45,543 bases of DNA from JAJYVT01 sp035534455 (GCA_035534455.1 DATLRV010000025.1:1-45543), one strand, 5' to 3'; shown: positions 16,375-25,073, counted from the stretch's first letter. Numbers and translations are program-made. Notes: a model not told the origin generated them from the sequence alone.

Positions 16375-17292
16375 GTGGCCACCGTGGCGATCCTCGTGAA
16401 CCCCGCGCGCTCCGACGCCGCGCGGCTTGCGACCGAGACGGCGGCGTGGCTCGAGCACCGCCACCACGAGGCGCGGCTCTTGGAGCTCGCGCCGGCGGAC
16501 CGTGCGGAAGGGCACGTCCCGGCGGGGGACCTCTGCGGGGCGGACCTCTCCGGCGCCGACCTCGCCGTGAGCCTGGGTGGCGACGGCACGTTCCTCCGGC
16601 TGGTCCCGCTCGCCTACAGGGCACGGGTCCCGGTGCTCGGCGTCAACTTCGGGAGGCTCGGTTACCTCCTCGAGGTCGAGCCGTGGGCGCTCTTCGAGGC
16701 GCTCGAGCGGACGTTGTCGGGCGACGCGTTGGTGGAGGACCGCCTCGTCTTGGCCGTGACCGTGGCGGGAGGGCTCGCGCAGGCCCGAGGGGACGACCGT
16801 TCCCTCGCGGGCGACGGCGTGGTGTGCCCGGAGGGTGAGCGCTGGTGGGTCGCGCTGAACGAGATGGTCGTCGAGAAGACGGTGCCCGGGCACATGGTCG
16901 CGCTGGCGACGGCGGTCGACGGCGAGGAGTTCCTCTCCTACAACGCGGACGGCGTCGTGGTCGCGTCGCCGACGGGCTCGACCGCCTACAACCTGTCCGC
17001 CGGCGGCCCCGTGCTCGCACCCAACCTCCCGGCGATGGTGATGACCCCCGTCGCGCCCCACCTCGCCATCGACCGGAGCCTCGTGCTGCGGGCCGACCAG
17101 GTGGCCACCGTGCGCGTCCTTCCGGCACGTCCCGCCGTCCTCGTCGTCGACGGGCGCGAGGCGGGACGGCTCTCGCCCTCCGCCGAGGTCTCCTGCAGGG
17201 TGGCGCCGGGGTGGCTCCGTGTGGTGTGCGCGTCGGAGCGCAGCTTCGCCGGGCGCCTGCGGCGCGCGCTCACCCGCGGCGTCGTGGAGTGA
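16375..17292 (+). CDS. nadK: NAD kinase
   Basis: 305 residues; phosphorylates NAD to NADP in the cytosol. Signatures: GGDGT at 68-72, VLGVNFGRLGYL, the LNEMVVEK stretch carrying the conserved Asn-Glu pair, and SPTGSTAYNLSAGGP. An extra stretch (about 123-150, including ARGDDRSLAGDGVVCPEGE) lies between the two lobes. Start is GTG 16375, 12 nt after the tlyA stop, with GGAG upstream. It belongs to the tlyA-nadK-recN operon found across actinobacteria. Confidence 0.95.
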   Translation: MATVAILVNPARSDAARLATETAAWLEHRHHEARLLELAPADRAEGHVPAGDLCGADLSGADLAVSLGGDGTFLRLVPLAYRARVPVLGVNFGRLGYLLEVEPWALFEALERTLSGDALVEDRLVLAVTVAGGLAQARGDDRSLAGDGVVCPEGERWWVALNEMVVEKTVPGHMVALATAVDGEEFLSYNADGVVVASPTGSTAYNLSAGGPVLAPNLPAMVMTPVAPHLAIDRSLVLRADQVATVRVLPARPAVLVVDGREAGRLSPSAEVSCRVAPGWLRVVCASERSFAGRLRRALTRGVVE

Positions 17293-17302
17293 GGCCACCA
17301 GG

Positions 17303-19003
17303 GTGCTGAAGGAGCTCCGGGTCCGCGATCTCGGGGTCATCGGCGACCTCACCCTCGAGCTCGGTCCCGGGATGACCGCCCTCACCGGGGAGACCGGGGC
17401 CGGCAAGACCCTCCTCGTGCACGCGCTCCAGCTCGTGCTCGGCGGTCGGGCGGTTCCCGGTCTCGTCCGTGCAGGCGCCTCCGAGGCGCTGGTCGAGGCG
17501 CGCTTCGAGCTCGTCGCGGACGACGGCCTGATGGACGGCACGTTCGACGGCTCGGTCCGCGACGGCGAGGGCGCGGTCCACGACGGCGAGCGGTTCCTCG
17601 CGCGCTCGGTGCCTGTGTCGGGGCGCTCGCGCGCGTGGGTGGACGGGCGTATGGCGCCGCTCGGCATGCTGGCCGAGCTCGGCGCAGGACTGGTCGACAT
17701 CCACGGCCAGCACGACCAGCAGTCGCTCTTGAGCGTGACCGGACAGCGTGCCGCCCTCGACGCGTGCTGCGGGAGCGATCTCGCGCCGCTCGCCTCGGCG
17801 CGTGCGGCGCTCGCCGACGTGCGCGGGAGCCTCGCCGCCCTCGGTGGTGACGAGCGAGAGCGCGCCCGTCAGGCGGACCTTCTCCGCTACCAGGTCGCCG
17901 AGATCGACGCCGCGCACCTCGAGGACGTCGACGAGGACGCGGCCCTCGCGGCCGAAGAGGCGCGCCTCGCCGCGATGACCGCCATCCGGGAGGCCGCGGC
18001 CGGCGCGGTGGCCTCGTTGCGGGGGGCCGACGGGTCGACCGGGGCCGACGGCGGGGCGTCCGGGCTCGCCGCCGTCGCCCTGGTGTCCGTGGCCCCCCAT
18101 CTTCAGCTCGAAGAGCTGGCCGGCCGGCTCCGCGACGCGGTCGCGGAGCTCGACGACGTGGCCGCGGAGCTCCGTGGGGTGGCCGAGACGTGGGAAGAGG
18201 ACCCCGAACGCCTCGAGGAGGTCCAGGCGCGTCGCCGCCTGCTGGGCGATCTGCGGCGCAAGTACGGCGAGACGCTCGCCGACGTGGTCGCCTTCGGCGA
18301 GGCCGCGCGCGCCTCGCTGGCGGACTTGGCGCACCAGGGAGCCGAGGCCGTGCGTCTCGAGGCGGAGCGCGCCGAGGCCGAGCACGCGGTGCGTCGCGAG
18401 GAGGAGCGCCTTCGCGAGCTCCGTGCAGGCGCGGCGCCCGCCCTCGCCGCGGCGGTGACGGCGCGCCTTTCCGAGCTGGCCATGCCGGGCGCGGCGCTCG
18501 AGGTCGCGGTGGGCGAGGAGGGCGCGGGCGACGCGGTGCAGTTCCTGCTCGCGGCGAACCCCGGCGAGCCGGCCCAGCCGCTCGGGCGCGTCGCGTCGGG
18601 CGGTGAGCTGGCGCGCACCATGCTCGCGCTGCGTCTCGTGGTCGAGGGCGGCGCGCCCACGATGCTCTTCGACGAGGTGGACGCGGGCGTCGGCGGCTCG
18701 GCCGCCCTCGCGCTCGCCCGGGCGCTGCGCGACGTGGCCTCGCACCGTCAGGTGCTCGTCGTCACCCACCTCCCGCAGGTCGCCGCGTTCGCCGACCGCC
18801 AGATCGGCGTCGCAAAGCACGCCGCGCCGGGTGGCCGCACGGTCACCACGGCCGAGGTTCTCGACGCCGAGGGGCGCATCGTCGAGCTCTCGAGGATGCT
18901 CTCGGGGCACCCACACAGCGCGACGGCGCGGGCGCACGCAGAGGAGCTGCTCACCGTCGGCGCGGCGGCCGTGTCCACCACCCGCGGGGCGCCGAGCGAC
19001 TAG
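17303..19003 (+). CDS. recN: DNA repair protein RecN
   Basis: 566 residues of an SMC-like ATPase. Walker A GETGAGKT is at 29-36; a long helical, Glu/Ala/Arg-rich coiled-coil middle runs from about 150 to 400; the C-terminal lobe has the signature ASGGELARTMLALRLV and Walker B TMLFDEVDAGVGG, then VTHLPQVAAFAD. RecN holds DNA ends or sister strands together during double-strand break repair. GTG 17303 is chosen because the protein then begins LKELRVRDLGVI, the normal RecN start; GAGG lies upstream. A Gly/Asp/Ser-rich patch (ADGSTGADGGASG) in the coiled coil looks like another short-repeat insertion. Confidence 0.95.
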   Translation: MLKELRVRDLGVIGDLTLELGPGMTALTGETGAGKTLLVHALQLVLGGRAVPGLVRAGASEALVEARFELVADDGLMDGTFDGSVRDGEGAVHDGERFLARSVPVSGRSRAWVDGRMAPLGMLAELGAGLVDIHGQHDQQSLLSVTGQRAALDACCGSDLAPLASARAALADVRGSLAALGGDERERARQADLLRYQVAEIDAAHLEDVDEDAALAAEEARLAAMTAIREAAAGAVASLRGADGSTGADGGASGLAAVALVSVAPHLQLEELAGRLRDAVAELDDVAAELRGVAETWEEDPERLEEVQARRRLLGDLRRKYGETLADVVAFGEAARASLADLAHQGAEAVRLEAERAEAEHAVRREEERLRELRAGAAPALAAAVTARLSELAMPGAALEVAVGEEGAGDAVQFLLAANPGEPAQPLGRVASGGELARTMLALRLVVEGGAPTMLFDEVDAGVGGSAALALARALRDVASHRQVLVVTHLPQVAAFADRQIGVAKHAAPGGRTVTTAEVLDAEGRIVELSRMLSGHPHSATARAHAEELLTVGAAAVSTTRGAPSD

Positions 19004-19236
19004 CGTGTGGTGGTGCACCTCCAAGTCGGTCGGGTAGGTCGCGTCCGGAGTGGCTGCGGAGAGCCAGGGACGGTGCATCCCTCACTCTCTTGCGGCGCGC
19101 CGCGCCCGCACCACGGTGCGCGACGGTGCGCGCGGGGTCGACGGGGACAAGGGCACCGGGCCGGTGGTCGCGCGGGGCCGCTGAGCACGGCCCGGGTCAC
19201 CACGTCGACGAGAACGTCCCGAGGAGGCGTGCGCAC
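19004..19236 (+). other. recN-pyrG intergenic leader
   Basis: 233 nt without a supportable gene. Some actinobacteria carry two genes here (steA/steB-like, Rv1697-Rv1698); neither is present. GAGGAGG at 19220-19227 is the pyrG ribosome-binding site. CGCACCACGGTGCG near 19107 is a short inverted repeat of unclear meaning. No convincing promoter or riboswitch was recognised. Confidence 0.5.
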
Positions 19237-20889
19237 GTGAGCAAGTTCGTCTTCGTCACCGGTGGGGTCTCGAGCTCCCTCGGCAAGGGGCTCACGGCAT
19301 CGTCGCTCGGACGACTGCTCAAGTGCCGCGGGCTCAAGGTCACGATGTGCAAGCTCGACCCCTACATCAACGTGGACCCCGGCACGATGAACCCCGGCGA
19401 GCACGGCGAGGTCTTCGTGACCGAGGACGGCGGCGAGACCGACCTGGACCTCGGCCACTACGAGCGGTTCATCGACGAGAGCCTCAACCGCAACTCGAAC
19501 ACCACCACGGGCTCGATCTACTCGTCGGTCATCGCCAAGGAGCGCCGGGGCGACTACCTGGGCAAGACCGTGCAGGTCATCCCGCACGTCACCGACGAGA
19601 TCAAGGACCGCGTCCTTCGTCTCGCACGTGAGGACGTCGACGTCGTCATCGTCGAGATCGGTGGCACGGTCGGCGACATCGAGATCGTCCCGTTCATCGA
19701 GGCCATCCGCCAATTCCGCCGGGACGTCGGCCGGCAGAACGTGTGCTACGTGCACCTTACGCTCGTCCCGTACCTGGCACCCTCCGGGGAGCAGAAGACC
19801 AAGCCGACCCAGCACTCGGTCACCGAGCTGCGCAGCCGAGGCATCCAGCCCGACGTCATCGTCTGCAGGAGCGACAAGGACATCTCCGCCGGGCTGAAGC
19901 GCAAGATCTCGCTGTTGTGCGACGTGCCGATCGACGCGGTGATCTCCGCGGTCGACGCCGCGAGCATCTACGAGATCCCCCTCGTCCTTCACGAAGAGGG
20001 ACTCGACGCGGTGGTCTGTGCGATCCTCGGGGTCGACCCGGACGCGCACCCGATCGCGCTCGAGGACTGGCAGCAGCTGGTGCACCGCGCCCAGACCTCC
20101 GAGCGCGAGGTGCGCATCGCGGTGGTCGGGAAGTACGTGAACCTGCCGGACGCGTACCTCTCCGTCGTCGAGGCGCTCCGTCACGCGGGCTTCCACCACG
20201 GCGTCCAGGTGCACCTCGAGTGGATCGACGCGGAGATGGTCCCCGACCTCGTGCCCCGGGAGCGGCTCCACGACCTGGACGGCATCGTCATCCCCGGCGG
20301 CTTCGGCGAGCGCGGGATCGAGGGGATGGTCGCCGCGGCCAGCTACGCGCGCGAGCACGCCATCCCGTGCCTCGGCCTGTGCCTCGGCCTCCAGGTGATG
20401 GTGGTGGAGGTGGCCCGGCATCTCGGGGGCCTCGACGGGGCCAACTCGCGCGAGTTCGACTCGCGGACCCCGCACCCGGTCATCGACCTCATGCCCGACC
20501 AGGCCGACATCCTCGAGAAGGGCGGCACCATGCGGCTCGGCGCGTACCCCGCGATGCTCGCCGCGGGGTCGCAGGTGGCGGAGATCTACGGCACGAGCGC
20601 CGTGACCGAGCGGCACCGCCATCGGTACGAGGTGAACCCCCGCTACCGGGCACGGCTGGAGGCGGCCGGACTGCGTTGCTCAGGGACCTCTCCCGACGAC
20701 CGGCTGGTGGAGTTCGTCGAGCTGCCCGGCCACCCCTACTGGGTCGGGACGCAGGCCCACCCCGAGTTCAAGAGCCGGCCGGACCGGCCGCACCCGCTCT
20801 TCGGCGCCCTCGTGGGCGCGGCGCTCGACCGTGCCGAGGGCCGCGAGCCGCGCCTCATCGACCTCGACAACCTCGACCCTGTCGGCTGA
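19237..20889 (+). CDS. pyrG: CTP synthase
   Basis: 550 residues; converts UTP to CTP using glutamine and ATP. The synthetase half begins KFVFVTGGVSSSLGKGLTASSLG and contains KLDPYINVDPGTMNP and VEIGGTVGDIE. The class I glutaminase half has nucleophile C382 in GLCLGLQ and the His/Glu pair in AHPEFKSRPDRPHPLF. GTG 19237 follows GAGGAGG by 9-10 nt and gives the canonical N-terminus. It produces CTP not far upstream of the CMP-recycling kinase encoded at 33.8 kb. The NUDIX gene follows after 14 nt. Confidence 0.97.
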   Translation: MSKFVFVTGGVSSSLGKGLTASSLGRLLKCRGLKVTMCKLDPYINVDPGTMNPGEHGEVFVTEDGGETDLDLGHYERFIDESLNRNSNTTTGSIYSSVIAKERRGDYLGKTVQVIPHVTDEIKDRVLRLAREDVDVVIVEIGGTVGDIEIVPFIEAIRQFRRDVGRQNVCYVHLTLVPYLAPSGEQKTKPTQHSVTELRSRGIQPDVIVCRSDKDISAGLKRKISLLCDVPIDAVISAVDAASIYEIPLVLHEEGLDAVVCAILGVDPDAHPIALEDWQQLVHRAQTSEREVRIAVVGKYVNLPDAYLSVVEALRHAGFHHGVQVHLEWIDAEMVPDLVPRERLHDLDGIVIPGGFGERGIEGMVAAASYAREHAIPCLGLCLGLQVMVVEVARHLGGLDGANSREFDSRTPHPVIDLMPDQADILEKGGTMRLGAYPAMLAAGSQVAEIYGTSAVTERHRHRYEVNPRYRARLEAAGLRCSGTSPDDRLVEFVELPGHPYWVGTQAHPEFKSRPDRPHPLFGALVGAALDRAEGREPRLIDLDNLDPVG

Positions 20890-20903
20890 GCGGGCGGCAG
20901 GCC

Positions 20904-21494
20904 GTGGGCGAGGGCGGCGTGGGGGACGGCCAGAGGGGGTTCCGCTGCGTCGCCGAGCGCCCCCGCTTCGACGGCCACCTCTTCGGGGTCCGCACGCTGA
21001 CCTTCGCAGACCCGGCGGGTGACGAGTTCGAGCGCGACGTGGTCCGCCACCCGGGCGCCGTGTCGGTCGTCGCAGCGCACGATGACGGCACCGCGACGCT
21101 CGTGCGCCAGCTGCGCGTGGCGGTCGGGACGACGGTCCTCGAGTCGCCTGCGGGCACTTGCAACGTGGACGGCGAGGACCCCGAGGCGACGGCGACCAGG
21201 GAGCTCCAGGAAGAGGCTGGGCTCCGTGCGAGGCACCTGGTGCGGCTGGGCGAGGTGTTCAACTCGCCCGGCTACACCGATCAGCGCACCGTGGTCTACC
21301 TGGCGACCGACGTGGCGCCGTGCGAGTCACGGCCCGCAGGGCCCGAGGAACGCTGGATCTCGACGGAGCGGGTGGCGCTGCGCGACGTGGAGGTGCTGGT
21401 CGCCGAGGGCCGGCTCCACGACGCGACGACGATCGTCGGGCTCCTGCTCGCACGCCACGCCCTGCAGCAGGACGCGGGAGGAGGACCGGGCTGA
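20904..21494 (+). CDS. NUDIX hydrolase, ADP-ribose pyrophosphatase-like
   Basis: 196 residues with a Nudix box ending RELQEEAGL (99-107), preceded by E91 and by G84, one position off the strict consensus spacing. The region before it (FERDVVRHPGAVSVVAAHDDG, VLESPAGTCNVDGE) matches ADP-ribose pyrophosphatases, which cut ADP-ribose to AMP and ribose 5-phosphate. The neighbour order pyrG-NUDIX-xerD is that of M. tuberculosis Rv1699-Rv1701. Start GTG 20904 is a choice among in-frame GTGs (also 20919); the first ~20 residues are Gly-rich and may not be translated. Confidence 0.88.
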   Translation: MGEGGVGDGQRGFRCVAERPRFDGHLFGVRTLTFADPAGDEFERDVVRHPGAVSVVAAHDDGTATLVRQLRVAVGTTVLESPAGTCNVDGEDPEATATRELQEEAGLRARHLVRLGEVFNSPGYTDQRTVVYLATDVAPCESRPAGPEERWISTERVALRDVEVLVAEGRLHDATTIVGLLLARHALQQDAGGGPG

Positions 21495-21496
21495 CC

Positions 21497-22420
21497 GTGT
21501 CCTCGTTGGGCGCCCCGTTGAGCGCACCCGCCGAGGAGTACCTGTCGTGGCTCGCGGTGGAGCGCGGGCGGGCCACGAACACGATCTCGGCGTACCGCCG
21601 GGACCTCGTCCACTACGAGGCGGCGCTCGCCGACACGGGGCGCACGTCCCTCGACGCGGGCCAAGAGGACGTCGAGCGCTACGTCGCCGGGTTGCGGTCC
21701 GGAGCCCGGAGCGCGGCGTCGGTCGCACGCGCGATCTCCTCGTTGCGCGGCCTCCACCGCTTCCTCCTCGAGGAGGGGGCGAGGGACGAGGACCCGACGG
21801 CGGACCTCGAGACGGGGCGGTTGCCCGCACGCCTGCCCAAGGCGCTCCCGGAAGGCGACGTCACCCGCGTCATCGAGGGCGTCACCGGCGACGACCCGGC
21901 GTCGCGCCGGGACAGGGCGCTGCTCGAGCTCCTCTACGGCACCGGCGCGCGGGTCTCGGAGGCCGTAGGCCTGAACCTCGCGGACCTCGCCGGCGGCGAC
22001 GGCCTCGTGCGCCTCTACGGGAAGGGCTCCAAGGAACGGCTCGTGCCGCTGGGGCGCCACGCCGCCCATTCCCTCGCCCGTTGGCTCGAGCCGGGGGTCC
22101 GTGACGCGCTGTGCCCGGAGCGCTGGCGCCGGAAGGGTGACTCGGAAGCCGTCTTCTTGAACACCCGCGGGGGCAGGCTGTCGCGCCAGGGCGCCTTCGC
22201 CGTCGTCCGTGACCGGGGTAGGGCGGCGGGGATCGAGCTCGCCCCGCACGCGTTGCGCCACTCGTGCGCGACGCATCTGCTGGCCCACGGTGCGGACGTC
22301 CGGGTCGTCCAGGAGCTCCTCGGGCACGCCTCGGTGACGACGACCCAGCTGTACACCAAGGTCACGAGCGACCACCTGCGCGCCGCGTACGACGCGGCAC
22401 ACCCGCGGGCAGGTCTGTGA
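21497..22420 (+). CDS. xerD: Tyrosine recombinase XerD/XerC
   Basis: 307 residues. The N-terminal SAM-like core-binding domain (about 8-95, EEYLSWLAVERGRATNTISAY) is followed by the catalytic domain with R152 (GARVSE), K176 (GKGSKER), H251 and R254 (HALRHS), H277 (GHAS) and nucleophile Y286 (TTQLYTK). Xer recombinases resolve chromosome dimers at dif. The housekeeping position after pyrG-NUDIX argues for XerD rather than an element integrase. Start GTG 21497 lies 2 nt after the NUDIX stop. A set of ~30-bp-period repeats follows the stop codon directly. Confidence 0.94.
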   Translation: MSSLGAPLSAPAEEYLSWLAVERGRATNTISAYRRDLVHYEAALADTGRTSLDAGQEDVERYVAGLRSGARSAASVARAISSLRGLHRFLLEEGARDEDPTADLETGRLPARLPKALPEGDVTRVIEGVTGDDPASRRDRALLELLYGTGARVSEAVGLNLADLAGGDGLVRLYGKGSKERLVPLGRHAAHSLARWLEPGVRDALCPERWRRKGDSEAVFLNTRGGRLSRQGAFAVVRDRGRAAGIELAPHALRHSCATHLLAHGADVRVVQELLGHASVTTTQLYTKVTSDHLRAAYDAAHPRAGL

Positions 22421-22424
22421 CCCC

Positions 22425-22500
22425 GGCGTGCGTGACCAGCATCGGGCGTGCCCGTGGCGTGCGTGACCAGGGCGCGCGTGCACGTGGCGTGCGTGACCAG
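22425..22500. repeat. Three GGCGTGCGTGACCAG repeats after xerD
   Basis: The 15-bp core GGCGTGCGTGACCAG lies at 22425-22439, 22456-22470 and 22486-22500 (periods 31 and 30 bp). Spacers are related GC-rich sequences (the first and second end in CCCGT and CACGT). It is non-coding, between the xerD stop and the DksA-type promoter. Regular spacing of about three helical turns could suit a DNA-binding protein; no function is known. Confidence 0.85.
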
Positions 22501-22533
22501 GCCGGGCGGGGAGCCATCCGGCCACCAGACGTC

Positions 22534-22539
22534 TAGGCT
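22534..22539 (+). promoter_or_regulatory. -10 box before the DksA/TraR gene
   Basis: TAGGCT ends 8 nt before ATG 22548. GGGAG also occurs in the gap, only 2 nt from the ATG, too close for a normal ribosome-binding site. Confidence 0.45.
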
Positions 22540-22547
22540 TGGGAGCC

Positions 22548-22895
22548 ATGGCAAGTGACGCCCCTGCCGACGCAGACGTCGACTACCGCGGGCTCCTCGA
22601 AGTCGAGCGGGGGGACCTTCGCGCCCAGCTCGCAGAGCTGGGCTTCGGGGAAGAGGGTGCCCTCAAGTACGACTCCAACTTCGCCGATACGAGCCAGGTG
22701 ACCGCCGAGCGCGGGGAGGCAGAGGCCCTCGCGGGCCAGCTCCGAGACGCATTGGCCGAGGTCGAGGCGGCGATCGAACGCCTGGAGAAGGGCACGTACG
22801 GGCATTGCGAGCGGTGCGGCCAGCCGATCGCGCCCGCCCGCCTCGAGGCGAAGCCCGCGGCTCGGCGCTGCATCGCCTGCGCGTCGAAGCCCTAG
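22548..22895 (+). CDS. DksA/TraR-family zinc-finger protein
   Basis: 115 residues: an acidic helical hairpin (about 13-80) and a C-terminal four-Cys zinc finger with C87, C90, C108 and C111 (CERCGQPI ... CIAC). Family members reach into the RNA polymerase secondary channel, and DksA acts with ppGpp; the actinobacterial proteins are less studied, and the acidic hairpin tip cannot be verified without a structure. The ATG at 22548 removes three residues of a possible TTG start. The site-2 protease gene starts 5 nt after its stop, so the two are very likely co-transcribed. Confidence 0.88.
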   Translation: MASDAPADADVDYRGLLEVERGDLRAQLAELGFGEEGALKYDSNFADTSQVTAERGEAEALAGQLRDALAEVEAAIERLEKGTYGHCERCGQPIAPARLEAKPAARRCIACASKP

Positions 22896-22899
22896 CCCG

Positions 22900-23949
22900 G
22901 TGAGCGCCGAGCCACCCTCGGCGCCCGAGGACCCGTCCCCGCCGCGCCCAGGTTCACAGGACCCTCCGTTCGACCCCGAGGCGTACCCGCCGCCCCAGTA
23001 CCCGCCGCCCGGGTACCGGCCGCCCGGGTACCCGCCGCCCGGGTCCGGCGGCTACCTCCCTCCTCCGGGCGATCCGTCGGACGGACGTTCCCGCGGAAAC
23101 ATGCCCTCCGGGCCGGGCGGGCCGCGCCAGCACGGTTTTCGCACATCGTACGCACCGCCTCCGACACGCGGCGGGGGAGGCCCGACGCGACGGGGGCGCC
23201 CGGGTGGGCAGCGCTCGCTCATGTGGGTCGTCGTGATCGTCGCGATCGCGGTGGTCCTCGTCCAGAGCCATCGCCTGACCTCGACAGAGATCATCGTCTT
23301 CTGCGCGTTGATCCCCTCGGTGATGCTCCACGAGATCTCGCACGGGGTGGTGGCCCTGTGGTGCGGGGACGACACGGCGAAGCGCGCGGGGAGGATCACG
23401 CTCAATCCGCTGCGCCACGTCACAGCGTTCGGCACCGTCATCGTGCCGATCATCACCGTGATCGCGGGTATCGGGTGGTTCGGATGGGCCAAGCCCGTGC
23501 CGGTCAACGTCGCGAAACTGCGGAGCCCGCGGAACCAGGGCGTGCTCGTCTCGCTGGCGGGGCCGCTCACGAACGTGGTGCTCGCGGCGGCCTGCGGCGC
23601 GGCCTTCTCCCTCCTGTTCGGCGTCCGGGGAGGCGGTCCGGTCTTCACACCGTTCGGCCCGCTGGGCACGCTCCACTCGTTGGGCGCGCGGGTCCTCTTC
23701 TACGCGGGCTTCATCAACCTGTGGGTCGCGTGCTTCAACATGATCCCCGTTCCACCTCTCGACGGGTCGGCGCTCGTGGAGCGGCTGCTCCCGAAGTCCT
23801 GGTGGCCCGGCTACCTCCGGCTGCGCCCCTACGGGATGTTCGTCATCTTCGGCGCCCTGTTGCTGATGTCCTTCGCGCACACGAGCCCGCTCCAGCGCGT
23901 GGTCACAGACCTCGTCACATGGTGGGCGCACGTCGTGCACGCCGTCTGA
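22900..23949 (+). CDS. Site-2-protease-like membrane metalloprotease (M50)
   Basis: 349 residues. A 105-residue cytosolic or unstructured leader is rich in PPxY/PPGY repeats (QYPPPGYRPPGYPPPG), followed by about five membrane helices. Zinc site: HEISH at 144-148 and D288 in NMIPVPPLDGS, the M50 pattern. No PDZ or CBS domain is present, as in the Rv-type short peptidases. Site-2 proteases cut substrates within the membrane, often anti-sigma factors. GTG 22900 follows the zinc-finger gene by 5 nt. The Pro-rich leader may bind partners. It uses the Thr codon ACA repeatedly, unlike the cytosolic neighbours. Confidence 0.9.
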   Translation: MSAEPPSAPEDPSPPRPGSQDPPFDPEAYPPPQYPPPGYRPPGYPPPGSGGYLPPPGDPSDGRSRGNMPSGPGGPRQHGFRTSYAPPPTRGGGGPTRRGRPGGQRSLMWVVVIVAIAVVLVQSHRLTSTEIIVFCALIPSVMLHEISHGVVALWCGDDTAKRAGRITLNPLRHVTAFGTVIVPIITVIAGIGWFGWAKPVPVNVAKLRSPRNQGVLVSLAGPLTNVVLAAACGAAFSLLFGVRGGGPVFTPFGPLGTLHSLGARVLFYAGFINLWVACFNMIPVPPLDGSALVERLLPKSWWPGYLRLRPYGMFVIFGALLLMSFAHTSPLQRVVTDLVTWWAHVVHAV

Positions 23950-23957
23950 CCCCGAGC

Positions 23958-23986
23958 GGGCGCGCCAGGGGGGCCCCGCGGCGCCC
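23958..23986. terminator. Possible bidirectional GC hairpin between convergent genes
   Basis: GGGCGC (23958-23963) pairs with GCGCCC (23981-23986), with an inner GGGG/CCCC that could extend the stem. It lies in the 53-nt gap between the protease stop and the trpS stop. No T-run is present. Confidence 0.35.
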
Positions 23987-24002
23987 GGCGTGGCCCGGCT
24001 GC

Positions 24003-24980
24003 TCAGGGAAGGAGGCCCACCGCCTCCGCCGCGCGGGCGTAGGTGACCGAGGCGATCTCGTGGGCGCGCGCTGCGCCGGCACGGAGGACCTCGTGGACGG
24101 TGTCGGGGTCGCCGGTGAGCTCCGCGGCGCGCTCGCGGACCGGGCGGAGCATCTCGACCAGCGCGTCCGACAGGTCGCGCTTGAGGTCGCCGTAGCGGGA
24201 GTAGCCGGCGGCGACCTCGTCGGGGGTGCGGCCGGTGGCGACCGAGAGCAGCTCCAGGAGGTTCGCGAGGCCGGGCTTGCGCCCCGGGTCGTAGCGAAGC
24301 TCGCCGTCAGTGTCGGTGACGGCCTTCATGACCTTGCGCTGGATCTCGGCCGGGTCGTCGAGCACCTTCACGGTCCCGAGCGGCGACTCGACGCTCTTGG
24401 ACATCTTGCGGTCGGGGTGCTGGAGGTCCATGACGCGCGCGCCCAGCTTGGGGACGGCGGCCTCGGGGACGACGAAGAGCTCGCCGTAGCGGTTGTTGAA
24501 CCGCTGGGCGAGGTCGCGGGCGAGCTCGAGGTGCTGTCGCTGGTCCTCACCGACCGGGACGCGGTGCGCCCGGTACAAGAGGATGTCGGCCGCCATGAGC
24601 ACCGGGTAGGTGAACAGGCCCACGCGGGCCGCCTCCTGGGTCTCGGCCTTGGTCTTGAACTGCGTCATCCGTCGCAGCTCGCCCATCGTCGCGGTGCACT
24701 CGAGCAGCCAGGTGAGCCGCGGGTGCTCGGGCACGTGGCTCTGGAGGAAGATCGTCGAGAGCTTCGGATCGAGCCCGACGGCGAGCAGGCTCACGGCGGC
24801 CTCGAAGCTCTTCTGGCGGAGGTACGCCGGGTCGATCTCGTCGGTGAGCGCATGGAGGTCGACCACGCAGTACAGCGCGTCGTGGCTCTCCTGGTCTGCG
24901 ACCCACTGGCGGAACGCACCCACGTAGTTGCCGAGGTGGAAGTCGCCGGAGGGTTGCACACCCGAAAGGACCCGCTGCAT
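24003..24980 (-). CDS. trpS: Tryptophanyl-tRNA synthetase
   Basis: 325 residues, class Ic. The HIGH-type motif is HLGNY (15-19) in QPSGDFHLGNYVGA and the KMSKS motif is at 192-196; GEDQRQHLELARD is also typical. It charges tRNA-Trp. The start ATG 24980 gives the canonical N-terminus (MQRVLSGVQPSG); the longer open frame upstream is the shadow of the cyclase gene. It is the only minus-strand gene between 12.8 and 37.6 kb, monocistronic, with its own TACCAT box 8 nt before the ATG. Confidence 0.97.
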   Translation of the reverse strand: MQRVLSGVQPSGDFHLGNYVGAFRQWVADQESHDALYCVVDLHALTDEIDPAYLRQKSFEAAVSLLAVGLDPKLSTIFLQSHVPEHPRLTWLLECTATMGELRRMTQFKTKAETQEAARVGLFTYPVLMAADILLYRAHRVPVGEDQRQHLELARDLAQRFNNRYGELFVVPEAAVPKLGARVMDLQHPDRKMSKSVESPLGTVKVLDDPAEIQRKVMKAVTDTDGELRYDPGRKPGLANLLELLSVATGRTPDEVAAGYSRYGDLKRDLSDALVEMLRPVRERAAELTGDPDTVHEVLRAGAARAHEIASVTYARAAEAVGLLP

Positions 24981-24988
24981 GGCCCGCA

Positions 24989-24994
24989 ATGGTA
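24989..24994 (-). promoter_or_regulatory. -10 box for trpS
   Basis: TACCAT on the minus strand (24994-24989) ends 8 nt before the trpS ATG. The spacing fits a leaderless or nearly leaderless transcript. Confidence 0.5.
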
Positions 24995-25073
24995 GGCGGA
25001 GAGGCACCGCCTGCACGGCCAGGCACGGCGCGTCCACCGGAGCACGGCGCCTCCGAGATGGCATGCTTTCGGG

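Noticed and set aside
21497..22420. Phage or island integrase
   Set aside because: The tyrosine recombinase sits in the conserved pyrG-NUDIX-xerD order, which fits housekeeping XerD; no other element genes are near.
22425..22500. CRISPR array after xerD
   Set aside because: Only three 15-bp cores with short, mutually related spacers; no cas genes nearby.
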